Below are positions 36,903 to 49,000 of a stretch of 64,000 nucleotides of DNA, one piece after another (the first letter of the stretch is position 1; the number at the start of each line of letters is the position of its first letter). Position numbers and translations under genes: made by a program. The stretch comes from Mycteria americana (lineage: Eukaryota > Chordata > Aves > Ciconiiformes > Ciconiidae): positions 41,229,062 to 41,293,061 of the forward strand of contig NC_134367.1 in the NCBI RefSeq assembly GCF_035582795.1, given 5' to 3'. The notes below the pieces were generated by a model, which was given only the letters and a program-made list of their open reading frames with translations, made no database searches and was not told where the DNA came from.

Positions 36903-37003
36903 GCGGGTCGGTGCCGGCCTGCGCGGCTCCTCCCCCTGCGGCTGGGTCGGCGGCGGGGCGGCGTGTCCGGTACCGCTCGGGCCCGGGGCGCGAGAGGGGC
37001 GAC

Positions 37004-37027
37004 ATGAGCACGTGCTCCGTCTCCAAG
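37004..37027 (+). CDS. ORC3: ORC3 exon 1 (coding part)
   Basis: Encodes MSTCSVSK and ends AAG before a GTGAGG donor, inside the CpG island. The good start context and match to human MSTSSVSK fix the start. Confidence 0.96.
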
Positions 37028-40000
37028 GTGAGGGGCGGTGGGGACTGTCCGCCAGCCGCCGCTCCGGGGGCGGACGGCCGCCCGCTTTCGCTCCCGCCCT
37101 GCCGAGGCGGCGGGGCGGCTCGGGGCCTCGTACCGCGGCGGGCGGCCGGCCGGGCGTGCCGGGCCGGCGCGCCCAAAGCGCTGGCTGCTCCCCCGCTTCG
37201 GCGGGACGGGAGCTTCGTCCGACCTGAGCGGGCCCCCTCGGAGCGGTCCCTGCCGGGCCGTGTGAGGAGAGCAGCGGGTTGTGCTGAAGGAACTGACCCG
37301 CAGGATTGCCCTGTCTCCCTGTCGCGTCCTGCGTCTGCTCCTCTTCCTACCTATATCCGCTGCCGTTTCCCTCAGCCCCTGTGCCCAGGCTCCCAGTGGC
37401 CCTGTTCTGCTGTCTGTTCCCTTCCCTTGCTGTGTCAAGGCTTGGTGGCTCTTCATCCGTGCCCTGACGCCCACTCGGTCCCGCTTTACCTAAGGCACCT
37501 TTTCTTCTCACAACAAACAGCCAGCTCTCCTGCCTTGCTCCTCGGTCCTGTTGGCACACGAAAAGCGCTCGCACTTGAAGTAAAGCTCACCCTAGAACCG
37601 AGCAGTAGTGTTGTGGCTGTAGGTTTTGTCACTGCCAGCTCAAGTCTGTTGGCATCACTTGCTGCCACTTTGAAACGTTCATTGTGTCTTCCCCCAAAAC
37701 TAATTTAATGGAGAAATTAAAAGAGCTGTCACTCACACATGATGTTAAATATGTGTTATCACCTTGGTATTTCTGAGCTGAAAGCTCTATCTGGCCCGTA
37801 GTCAGGGTTGGCAGCAGGGGCAGTGCATTCATCAGAGTCTTAATATGTAGCGAGACTTAAAATGTTGTATTGGAACGTTTAACTTATTTCCTGTCTTGCT
37901 TGATCCTATAGTGAACAATAGCAGTGGTTCACAGCAGGAAGGGATGCGTTTTATCATCAGAAGACTTCTCACTTATAGTTTTTCACTGAATTGCCATGTG
38001 CAGCTGGATCCTTCAGTGTGGAAGTTGCTGTGCAGGTTATAATTTTTAGGAGTAAAGGGAAGAACTTCCAAACAAAGTTATAACTTAATCCAAAACAAGT
38101 CGATTTCCCTTTCAAAAATGGCTGCTGCCTTTAAGTAGTTAGGTAGAGAAAGGTCTGTGTCCCCCCTTGCCTCCCATGTCTTCTATGTAACACTTCTTTG
38201 CTATTTTATATTCTGGTCCTTATTATGTCCAGTGGCGTAGGGAAACCCAATGCAATTGTTCCAGAGTGATTAGGATTTGTAGAATAACCGCAACTTTTGT
38301 CCAGCTGGTTGCTAATATATGTGGTAAAACGGAAAGTATCTGAAGGCATCTCCAATTCATAAGGCTGTTTTTCAGAGGAAGCTGATACTGTTATCGGTGT
38401 TTTACTGCAGTTTCTTATTTGTATAAGAAGGGAAATAACACGTCTAAAGTCACCCAACAGACTACTGCCTGTGATCAAAATTGAACATACCTCTGGAGTT
38501 TTATTTTCACTAGATCATTCTTACGCTGGTGGCTGAACTATCCTAGGTTGAGTTCAGTAATCTTTGCTTATATAAGCATCTCCATTGAGAAATACAGGAT
38601 TGAATCAGTCTGTTTATCTATCTTGAACACTTGTGTGTTTCCTTCCCCCTTGCTGTAGCATGAGAACCTCACAGTGAGAGTTGGGGAATGCGTATGATTT
38701 CTGATATATAGGAAATATAACTCTTCAAAAGAGGTAAGTTTTTATTTGAGAGGATGAGGGAAGAAATTTCAGATTTTCTAGAGGAAAAAGAAAAAAAAAA
38801 TCTTCCAGAATTCAAAGCTTAATACTTGTGTGTTATTCCTTCCTCCTTTGTGATGAAACTGGACTAACTGGGAGATGACTTCTGTCTGGAGAACTTCCTT
38901 GGAGCCAGGGATTTTATTTATCTGAACCTTTTCCAAACCATTTGTCGTTCTGCTTGTAACCATCTTTACTTTTTCCTGTTGGGATACACTTGTCCTCTGT
39001 AGCTAGGGCGTGTCATTGGCTTTTGTAAGTCACTTAATATTCATTGCATTATTCTGGGTCACCTTTTCTATGCATCCCTGCCTCTTGCCTTTTTTTCCTT
39101 TTGTTTTGTTTCTAACTGAAACAGTACTGAGAAAACTCCATTGATGTGTCCTCAGGGAATCATTTCCTCTTAATTATAAACCCGTTGGAGGTTATGAGAC
39201 ATTTAAAAAATCTGTTGCTGTTCTAGTTGATGGCTGAATTGAAGAACATAATGGAAAGGTGAAAAAGTTCCTCCCAAATATGCTGGGATACTGCTTCTGC
39301 TAGTTTTCCAGCTTGAAGCAGGAATATAAAGGGACAACATGCAAATTGATATCCTTGAGATGCTGGCAATTCAGTTCAAATTGTTGGTTTAATGAAGCAC
39401 TGAAATTAAAGGAGAATAAAGTGGCCTCGGGAGCCAGTCAGATTGATGCTCATGTTGAAGCTTATATTTTTTTGCTATTTTCTAGGGCTGCTTTGTTTTT
39501 AAACCAAGTCCCAAGAAGAGAAGGGTATCTCAGAAAACAGGTTAGTGCATTTTGATATACGTTGCTATGCTTGGGTTAATCCTGGAAGGTTAACCACATC
39601 CGACTTAATTCTGTCATAGCTGCATGATGATTTCTGTTGCTCCTTGAAGTCAATATTGCTGAAAACTCATGTCTTCAGAGGAACCCCAGCAAGTTGTTGG
39701 CTAGTGTAAATGGTTTTTTTTCATCTCCAGCAATCAAGATTGTATAGCTATCTTTGTCTTTGCAAATTTTTTTTACAGGAGAACACCTTTCCCTGCTACC
39801 ATAAATTGTTTACTGGCTGGCAAACTGTTGTGGTTTAACCCAGCAGGCAGCTAAACACCACACAGCTGTTTGCTCACTCCCCCCACCCAGTGGGATGGGG
39901 GAGAGGATTGGAGGGATGAAAAAGTAAAATTCGTGGGTTGAGATAAAGACAATTTAATAGGCAGAAAAGGAGGGGAAAATAATAATAATAATAATAATAA

Positions 40001-43000
40001 TGATAAAAGAATATACAAAGTAAGTGATGCACAGTGTAATTGCTCATCACCTGCCGACTGATGCCCATCCCATCCCTGAGCAGTGATCACTGCTCATTGG
40101 CCAACTCCCCCCAGTTTCTATACTGAGCATGACATCATATGGTATGGAATAGCCCTTTGGCCAGTTTGGGTCAGCTGTCCTGGAGGATGAGGGATGCCTC
40201 TTGTTTGTCATGTACAGAGCTGTTTTGGGTGTTTTTTAATGCTTTGGGAGATTGAATATGCTCATCAACTGGTTCTTTTCTAGAGATCAGACCACTGCTG
40301 CTGCTCCATTGAATGGCCACCAAATGGACATTAATGGCTAGCAAATTAAATTTTTTATATACATACGTTTTAAAAAAATCAATTGTTATGTTTAATGTCG
40401 CCTTGTAGCAACAGTTAACAGGCTGTTTACTTAACCTTCAGTCTTTGTGTTTTTCCAGGTGGTTAGTGAAGCATTGAAGCTACACCAGGCCTGCTAAATG
40501 TATGCTGGAAGTAGAAGGGTAGTTCCAAGCCTATGCTTTTTGTCCTTTTTTTTTTTTTTTCCTTTTAAAGGAAAAGTAGACTGTATGAATGTTGGAGGAA
40601 AAACAACGAGAAAAATCTCACTCAGTTATACTAGTTTCTATTCAGTCTCACATTTTATTCCCAGCTCTGTCTTTCCTTCTTAGTTGGAAGCTGGTGGAGA
40701 GTTTCTGTACTCACATCTGTGAGGCAGTGCAGCACCTGGGAAGCCAAATATATTCAGAAAATGTGCCAAGACACTGTTTTTACCAAAAAGGATCTGATTC
40801 TCCTTTTCTTTTTCATAAAGAGCATGTATAGAAGTGAGGGGCAATTTAGAGGTGAGCCAGAAATGTAGGCCTGGTTTGGGCTTAGAAGTTTTGCTGGCAT
40901 AGTTGTGTTGGTTGGTATTTAAAAAAAAAAAATAAATCTGCATTTCATGTAACCTGACAGTCCTTTTCCAGTATACCTTATTATTTTCAGGAAATTGGTG
41001 TTAGCTGCATCTTCCCTGGGGAACAGAAAGGATTTTCATGTATCTATTCTTGCAATCCTTTATGGTTCATATCTGACTGTAATAGTAAAGGAGGATTGAA
41101 TATCTAATAGGTGAAAGACCCACAAAACTTTCTGAAACAAGGGAAAGATTTTTTTTTTAAATTATTTTATTTTAATAATAAAGGCTGTTTGCTCTGATTT
41201 AGCCTTTAGCTCATCTGGGACTTGAGATGGAAGCCAGTTCTTTACCTTTTGCCTGCGTACTTGGGTAATAGATTCTGCTTGTTCCCTTGCTTATTCTACC
41301 AGCTACCAGCAGTTAATTAATTGGTTAAGAGAAAAGTCATCTCCCTCAGATATATACATCTATTAAGACATTCTTGTTTCAGTTGGATGCTTTGTTTTCT
41401 TCTCAACAAAATATGTTTTGTTTTAATAATCTTATTTGTGCTTGCCTTTGCTTTCTGTCTTTCTAGTTAATGATTTCAGAGAAAGAAACAATGATTCAGG
41501 GGATGCTGAGTTGCGGTTTGTTACTTGTCAGTCTTTATGGAATAAGATCAAATCGGAAACAGAGGTGAGCCTTGCACCTAATACTAAAGCAGTGTTTTGC
41601 ATTTATAACAGTGCTGCTTGGTTCTTTGTTTCTGGAGATCTTCTCTTTTACACACTTAAAAGGACAATTAATTAAAGCAATAAAAGGGCCAGAAATACTA
41701 AGACTGAAATCCCTGTCTAGAATATAAAATAGTAAGAATTAATTAATCAATTACCCATTACTTCTAACCGCACGACTATATGCTTTTGATGCTTCAAGCT
41801 GCTGCTTCTAAGCTTCTCTTCTTACTAATTGTCCTTTTTATTAATTCCTGGCATACTGCTGTTTTCTACCTTCAATTCAGTTACGTGCTTGCCAGCCCTC
41901 TGAGGATTTTAGGCTGCTCTTGACCTCAGTGTTACAGAGTTCATAGCAGCTCAGGATTCACAGTGGATTTATACAACTGCATGGATGTCAAATACTGAAT
42001 GACACAGCTGCAAGCAGAGTCTATTGAATTAGTACAGACAGTGTCAATGAGGTTGTCCAGTGGGGATCGGAGTTAATTTCATACTGAACTGTGGCCTCCT
42101 AATTGTTGTGTGTTACATGGCATGCTGTTGTGTCCCTATAGCCAGCTGGCTTGTATTATAGTATGAATAATTGCTTCCGTACAGCAGGGATTTCCTCCTC
42201 TATTCAGTGTCAAGGATTCTGGGCAAGCATTCCATATTCCTCTGCCTGCTGTTGGGCTCTCGACATTAAGAGAAACTTTTTTTCCAAAGTTTGTTTTGGG
42301 ATGCACAGTAGAAGGCAGCTGGATGTAGCTTACAATCTGGACCCTTGGGCTAAACTCATAAATTCCTCTAATTCTGTTCCTACTATTCCATGATCCAGCT
42401 CACTTTGACTAGTTGGCACCCTTTTCAAACTGTAACTGGCCAGGCTGGGCAAAGCAGTGCAGTACATCATGATGCTGATTATAGAGAACACACAGAAGTT
42501 TGTGGAGGTATATTTGGTATCTTCCTGCCAACTGCTTCAGCTTAACGGGTTAGCTACCAGCATTGGCAGTAATGTTGGCAGCTGCACCAGAAACTGCCTT
42601 GTCAGCTACACAGTGGACTATAGGGAAGATGACATTCTGTAGCTACTTCTGGAAGACCTTTTCTTGGATCTTCTTTCTTTGGCACAGTGTCGTCAAGGCT
42701 GTTGAGTCAGCGCTTCTACATTGCCAACAGTGGCTGCAGGCTTTTGAAGCTCAAGAAGTCTTGGGGTTTTTTTGTTAGTTTGTTTGTTTAGTTTTTTTTT
42801 CCTAGTGCTCTGCAAGGATTTCTCCCAGAGCAGCAGTCACAGCCCATCATAGTGAAAGCCTTCCTTAACCACTCAGAAGCACAGAGCCATCGCCATCTGC
42901 AAAATACTCATTCTTTCCTGTTCAGGATCTCCTGCCCTTGTTTTCTTTGAGGCTGCTAGGAGTTTGCCAGATACTTTCTTCTGTTCTTCCTCCTCCTGAT

Positions 43001-46000
43001 GGAAGGCAGTTCATGCTACATTGACAAATTGATATGGGCCTTGCCTTAGAGTTTGATTTGCCTTAGAGTTTGATTTGCCCAAGGGCAGATTACATGCAGT
43101 TACTTTTGCTGCTATACATAGAATTTTCTTTATCCAGCTTCTGGGGTAGCTCTGATATTTTTTCTACCGAGTTTTGAATTACCATCCTTTATCCCATTGT
43201 TGGCAAACTTGGAGGTGATAATTGTTCTTACATATAAAATTGTGTGATAATTCAAGTTGGAAGGAACCTTAGAAAGTCTCTGGTCCGAACTTCTGCTCAA
43301 AGCAGCATCACCTGTGAGGTCAGACCAGGTAGCTGTGGGCTTTATCCAGTCAGGATTTTATTTCTTATATATTTTCAAACCCTGCTGTAGTAAACCTGAT
43401 CCATTACAGAATACCTGGGAAATGTGTGGCTTGCTGGTTTGGACTTTTATTCTAGGGCTTCTGGTAGTGTGCTAAGGGAGCCTAGCAGGATGTTCTCCAA
43501 AGTTTTTGCCAGAGTACTGCTACCTGACTATTTGTTGGCAGGCCATGTGCTTGTGCTGGTGTTTTCCCAGTTCTCTGGTATCTACTTGAGGTGTTGAGTG
43601 AAGAGGATTTGACCTCCAAGTACTTTGTCGCGGAGCACTCTTGGCCTTTGTATGTCCATCATAACCTGTGCTGTGATTGTGGCAGCACCATCTGTCATCC
43701 AGTGATGACATCCTTTCAGGCTTCTCACACCATGAAAAGCTGGCAAAAGTACTGCAGGAACTGTCCTTCATTTTTGGAAGGTGAATTTTGGACTTTTTTT
43801 GTTTCAGTATTGCAAGGTATCCCAGTTTTGACCCCTGCTGTCAGCAGTGGCCTTGCAAATGTTCTTATTATGGTACATCTCATCAAGGGCTTTCAGAAAT
43901 ATTCCCTTCCTGTAAGGTGAGGAATTCCAGTTGCACTACCAGGATCCTGGTTAGAAACAGAAAGCGTAAGTGCAGGGCTGTAATATGGTAATTTTAGCTC
44001 TAATGTGCAGATAATGGTTTTCAGACCACACAACAGATAATCATCACCAAACCTAGTGTAGTAGCAGGGACTGAACTTCCAGTTCATATGACTTTTCCAG
44101 AGTAAGCAGTGTCATGCAAGTAAATGAGTTGGTCACTTGATATGCAGAGCAGCCTAATGTACTTTCTGGAACACTACTAAAATAGTGCCAGTAACAAGGT
44201 TGTTTTGACAAGAAAAGACTGATGGATTTTAAGAAAGCTAAGTAAATGTGTAGTGCTGTGGCAGACTGAATTCCATCTTCACAAGTGTGCACTGGAAGAA
44301 ATAATATATACTGTAACCATGCAAAGTAAGGATTTACGTTCTTGTTAGGGCAGCTTAGTGAAAACATGTACGATAATAATCAGAAGAAACTCAAGGTCTG
44401 ATGGATTCTGAAGCAGAAGCTCAGAGGATTGTTATGGGACGTACAGGAGCTGTTACAATGCTGTTATAAAGCTGATGGCATAAACTCTTCTTTTTAAAAT
44501 GCCATGTTGCAGTTTCTTTGGAGTTGCCATAGAATTTATCAGGTGGGAGCTCAGAGGTGCAGAATCAACATCAGAAAGGCCAGAATAATATTTTTTAATA
44601 AGTAGAGGGTGAAAAGAGTAAGATTACTTTGTGTACAGTTTTATCAGTTGTTTGGGAGAGCAAGAGGAACTCTTCTGTATAATGGAAATGGAGCTCAGGT
44701 TTTTGAGCAGGCATCATGTGCAATCTCCTGGAGATGTGACCTTAACTCCTTTGATAGCTGCCTCATCAATGCTGCTAGAGACGGCCTTTGCCGCTTCATT
44801 TAAAATCAAGTTCACTGCTGTGTGTGTCACTTCTTGTTGCTAATAAATCTTGATGATGATTTTATTGGGGGCAGGGGTTTAATCTTGTTTCTAACAGGTA
44901 TCTTCTAGAGTACATATTGATATCCTGAACTTCAGAGTACAGGGGTTTTTTTTGTCTGTTCTAGCAGAAAGCATATCTTGGATTAGAGACAGATTTTCAA
45001 AGGCACATACATAATAAAAGAAATACGAAATGCTGCCACTATATATCTACCTTTAAAAGTTTTATCTCCCCCTGCTTTCTCTCACCTTTCCTTATATTCC
45101 TGCATATACATATTCTTGTATGAAAAGCATCCTGAAGGGCAAAAGACAGTATAGCAAATGTGGCAGTTGTGTGGTTTAGTATTTTTCCCTATAAAACATA
45201 CTTAATGCTTTCCTTTATTATTTTTTTTTCTTTCATCCTGAATTAGATTTGTAGGAGCTGAATGTTTGCTCTCATATAGATTTCTCAGAAAAATGTTAAC
45301 AGGTGTTTTGTAAGCCAAGAGGAAATAATAGGAATTTTCATGAACATTCTTCCAGAAACTAATTATATTGTTTTATTCCTCCTATGTCACTTATACTTTG
45401 TCCGTATGGTTTTCTTCTTCTTCTTCTTTAAAGCCTGTGGTGTGACAACACAGTTAAGCTCATTTGCTTTCCAAGTTATTGTTGAGGCATTTGACCAGCG
45501 ATTCCAAGATGGGGAAATGTCTGTGTTTGCCACACAGTGAATAAATTAGCATATTTATAGCTCACAGGGAAACTTAGTGTTACTTAAAATTTTACCCTGG
45601 AGTTTTAAGGATTAAAAATTATGCAGGAAAGGGGGAGGAAAAGGAAGATATTGTGGTGTTTCCACATTTTATACATAATATTTCTCTCCTTGTTTACAGC
45701 AAATACAGGAAGACTTGAATAAGCAGTTATTTGATAACTTAGGAAGTTTTTTGAGGCGGTCTCATTCTGAGTTCCAAGAGAAGACAACAAAATGGACTTG
45801 TCGGATGAAGTCCAGGGAAATCCCTACTGCAGCTCTTGTCTTAGGTAATTTTTTAAAGATATATTTTGTTATGTACATCTGCTTAAAACTGACACAGAGA
45901 TCAAAGAAAAATATATTGCTGACTTCCAGCAATTACTGTGAGCAATATCAGCTTCAGAAATGTTAAGAGAAGAGATTGGGTTGGGAGAAGGAAGCAGGAT

Positions 46001-49000
46001 AAGACCTCCTTCCCCTTTGTCTGTATGCATAATAGTGCAGTAAGGTAACACCTTCCCTAAAGGTCTGTCTTAGGCAGCTGGTAGCGTTTTGGGTTTTTTT
46101 TCCTGAGGCACTGGAGATGCTTTGATTCTGTCCCTGTTTCTGCCACCAACATGCTTGGTGGTTTCTATGACTAACCATGGAATCACACAGCTTCTGTATT
46201 TCTGATGTTCTTGCAGTGCATCTTTACATGTAGGAAAGCAGTGTCACTATCTTGGAAAAGGAGCAGAGGGTGAAGAAAATAGCTGAAGATCTTATTACTG
46301 AAGTTAGTGAAGTTCTGAGTTCTGAAGTCTCCGTCTCCGTCCCCCCCCCCCCAAGGGTTGTAACTGTAATCCTAAATCTGGTTCAAGGCAACCTGATTGC
46401 ATTTTCAGTGGATCATTTTAGGGAACCTAAAATCAGGCCTGTGCTTCAAATTTACCATGTGAGTACTAACAAAGCCTAGAAGGTAGTCTACTTCTGTAGG
46501 TAGTAGAAAGTGAGAAGTTCCTGCTCTGAATATTTCTGTGGAAGAAGCTGTGAATTGCCTTCTGGAGGGGCTTGTTCTTTTTTTTGGTTGTCTAAGGATG
46601 TTAACAAAGGCAGTAAATATTGAGTAGTTCATAGTAAATTCAGACTGTAGTTCATACTAACTCATAGTAATTGTCCTTCTTACATAAGCCATATGAGGAT
46701 CCAAGTCTCAGGTGTATGCACTGCTCTTCTTCCAGAGAAGGTGAATTTCATCTTCTTGTCTGCAGGCCTTAGATGACTGTGGATGGCTTCTGAGGGTGTG
46801 AGGAGCAGCGAAGTTAGAAAACTAATCCTACTCCTTGCAGGTGTGCACCCTTGAGAAATCTTTCTTCAAAAAAATAAAAAAAACCCCAAACTATATGAGG
46901 GGTCTTTGCAGTGATTCCCTGTTCCTTTTAATCAGCTAGTATTAACATGTATGTCTAATCTTGTGCTAGTTTTTTGTCTTTCCTCATAGATGATGCTTTT
47001 CCTTCCTTCCTTGAATATTTGAGGTGTCCTCTAGCTTTTGTCTGCTGTTCAGTTTATTATTCAATCATTGTGGTCACAAACCACAAGAAAAATGCCCTTA
47101 AAAATTGTCTGTCTTCTAGGTGTAAATGTTACAGATCATGACTTGACTTTTAGAAGTCTTTCTGAAGTCCTTCAGAATAACATTACTCCTTATATAGCCT
47201 TGCTGGAAGCCAAAGATTGCCCAGGTAAATACTGCAGTAGCTTTGCTTCTTCATCTGAATAAGCTGTCAATTAACTAGAAATTCTAGCTTTTGCCCCCAA
47301 ATGTAAGAATAATGGGATGGAGGGATCTTGAAGACTTACTAAAGATTTGCTCAATCCCATGTTAACATAGCAGTAATGCCTACTGTATTTTAAGAGGTAT
47401 CCAGTTCTGTTTAAAATAATGAAGATTGAAATACTACTTAGTTGTAGCATAAATGTCAAGAGCATGCTGCTTAGTGTATTGCATGTTGATGTTGTAGGTT
47501 GGCTTTCCTCTTGTTTAATTAGACAGTGTATGTATGCATTCCACTTTTTAAATGCTTACAGTCACATTATTACAGTGAGGGAATGGGTAGAATAAAATTT
47601 TGTCCCACTCTCCTTGATCCTTTTTTATTTTTTAAGTAAGAAGGTTAAAATCACTTACGGCAGCATCCCCAGATCTATGGATTTGCTGCCTTATTTATTT
47701 TTAGGTCACTCTAATAGCATGTGGCTGGAGTTCAGGAAAGGAGCAGGGCCAACATCTTAACCTGAATTGTTGCTCTCTAGGCAAATTAATAGGATAATTT
47801 TTATTGCATTAACAACACACATATCATGAATACTTTCAAGCTTTCTGGACCATGAGATGTGCATTCTGGAGAGAGAATGAGAATAATTAGAAAAATGAAA
47901 AATAGTAAGTGATAACTTGGGGTAATTTTTTAGAGTATGAGTTGGAGAAGTGTTACCGAATAACCAAATGTCTTTACTGTGTGTCTGAAAATGTGTGGTG
48001 AAGGCATAAAAAATCTGATGCAGAAGCTGATGGGGCAGCTGATGAACTGCTATATAGATGTGGAGTCACTGGAAGACGAGGACTATGTGCAGGTTTCCCA
48101 GAATAGAATACGTTGTTCAATGACTTCTCTTATCAACTGGTATAAGAGTGTAACAAAGGTATGATTTTTTTTTTTTATCACCAGTTTATAAAAATGCCTG
48201 ACCTTTAGATGCTTTTAAAAAAGAAATTGAGTAATTCAAATTTCTATGTCGTAGTGGAAAAAATGCCAAAGGTTAGCTTTTTGTTTAATACTAAGAATAA
48301 CCAAGATTGAGGGGATTTGAATATAAATTGGTAACGTATATAACAAATGTAGAGTTAGTTTATGATGAGGTATCGATGTCAGAATTCCGAAAAACAAGCA
48401 AAAAGTACTATTTTATCATCTGTTTAATTGAACTAGAAGCTTAAAATGCAGTATCAACTTCATGCCAGATGCTTTTCTCCCAGGAGTGCTGAGATGTTTT
48501 GTTTATTAAAACAAAACTTTTCAGAAAGAACAGCCATCCAGGGGAAAGGCTCCATATTAGTGCTAATGTGTGTGCCATTATGTCATCTGCAACCCATGCG
48601 ACATTGACAAGCAGTGAGAAAATAACTTTCAAAATATTTTTGTATCTTTGTCTTTAATAAAGCTAATGAAGTTTTAAATTTTGTTTCTGTCATGAATAAA
48701 AGTCAGAACTGATTTTATGACGACTTCATCAGAGCAGCATGTTAAATAAGTTTAATGAATACATGCTCTTTTTATTACTGGGTAAAGTTATAGGAAATGG
48801 GCAATGTCCAGGTACACAACTCAAATCATGTCCCTCAATCCCAACAGAATTTCACCAGTTCTGTGCCACAGAGCTATTCATGTCTTAGAATGTGGGTTTT
48901 AAACTTGTTTATTCGTTGTACTTCCTGCTTTGCCAAACAGAAGGAAGATTCAATCTTTTTATTTTCCTGTCTTCTATTTATTAATGCATAACAAATGGCT

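Larger units (their letters stand above)
36634..37003. promoter_or_regulatory. Bidirectional RARS2/ORC3 promoter, TATA-less
   Basis: The 370 bp between the two divergent start codons are GC- and CpG-rich and contain no TATA box. Visible elements: a GCCCGCCC/GGGCGGGC inverted GC-box pair at 36691-36708, an inverted CCAAT box at 36757-36761, a GC box at 36808-36816 and an NRF-1-like 12-mer at 36891-36902. An ETS-like GGAA core lies at 36650-36653. Both 5' UTRs and transcription starts must lie in or near this gap, though the exact starts cannot be read from sequence. Human RARS2 and ORC3 are also adjacent and head-to-head (established). Confidence 0.88.
36230..37270. promoter_or_regulatory. CpG island
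   Basis: GC content and CpG density rise abruptly from the AT-rich flanks at about 36230 and fall after about 37270. The island covers RARS2 exon 1 and part of intron 1, the promoter gap, ORC3 exon 1 and the start of ORC3 intron 1. Boundaries were judged by eye. Confidence 0.85.
39541..41466 (+). other. ORC3 intron 2
   Basis: Contains the LTR at 39829-40183 and short T- and A-runs (40547, 40921). Confidence 0.85.
41565..45699 (+). other. ORC3 intron 3
   Basis: 4.1 kb. Contains a CR1 remnant and the 17-bp duplication. The segment 42430-42780 is less AT-rich but no protein family is recognised in it. Confidence 0.8.

Noticed and set aside
36098..37708. Many long open frames (up to 276 codons) on both strands
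   Set aside because: CpG-island sequence has few stop codons; compositions are Pro/Arg/Gly-rich and the frames conflict with the well-supported RARS2 and ORC3 exons.
40921..40933. A-run followed by AATAAATC considered as a retroposed poly(A) tail
   Set aside because: No retrotransposed gene body precedes it and no flanking duplication is evident.
42430..42780. Protein-like stretch suspected to be a processed pseudogene
   Set aside because: No frame gives a recognisable family, and no poly(A) tail or target-site duplication was found.
44609..44843. Two overlapping open frames of 64-70 codons in ORC3 intron 3
   Set aside because: No similarity to ORC3 exons and no suitable splice signals; chance frames.
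45340..45540. Open frame just upstream of ORC3 exon 4, considered as an extra exon
   Set aside because: Exon 3 joins exon 4 in phase and matches human without it.
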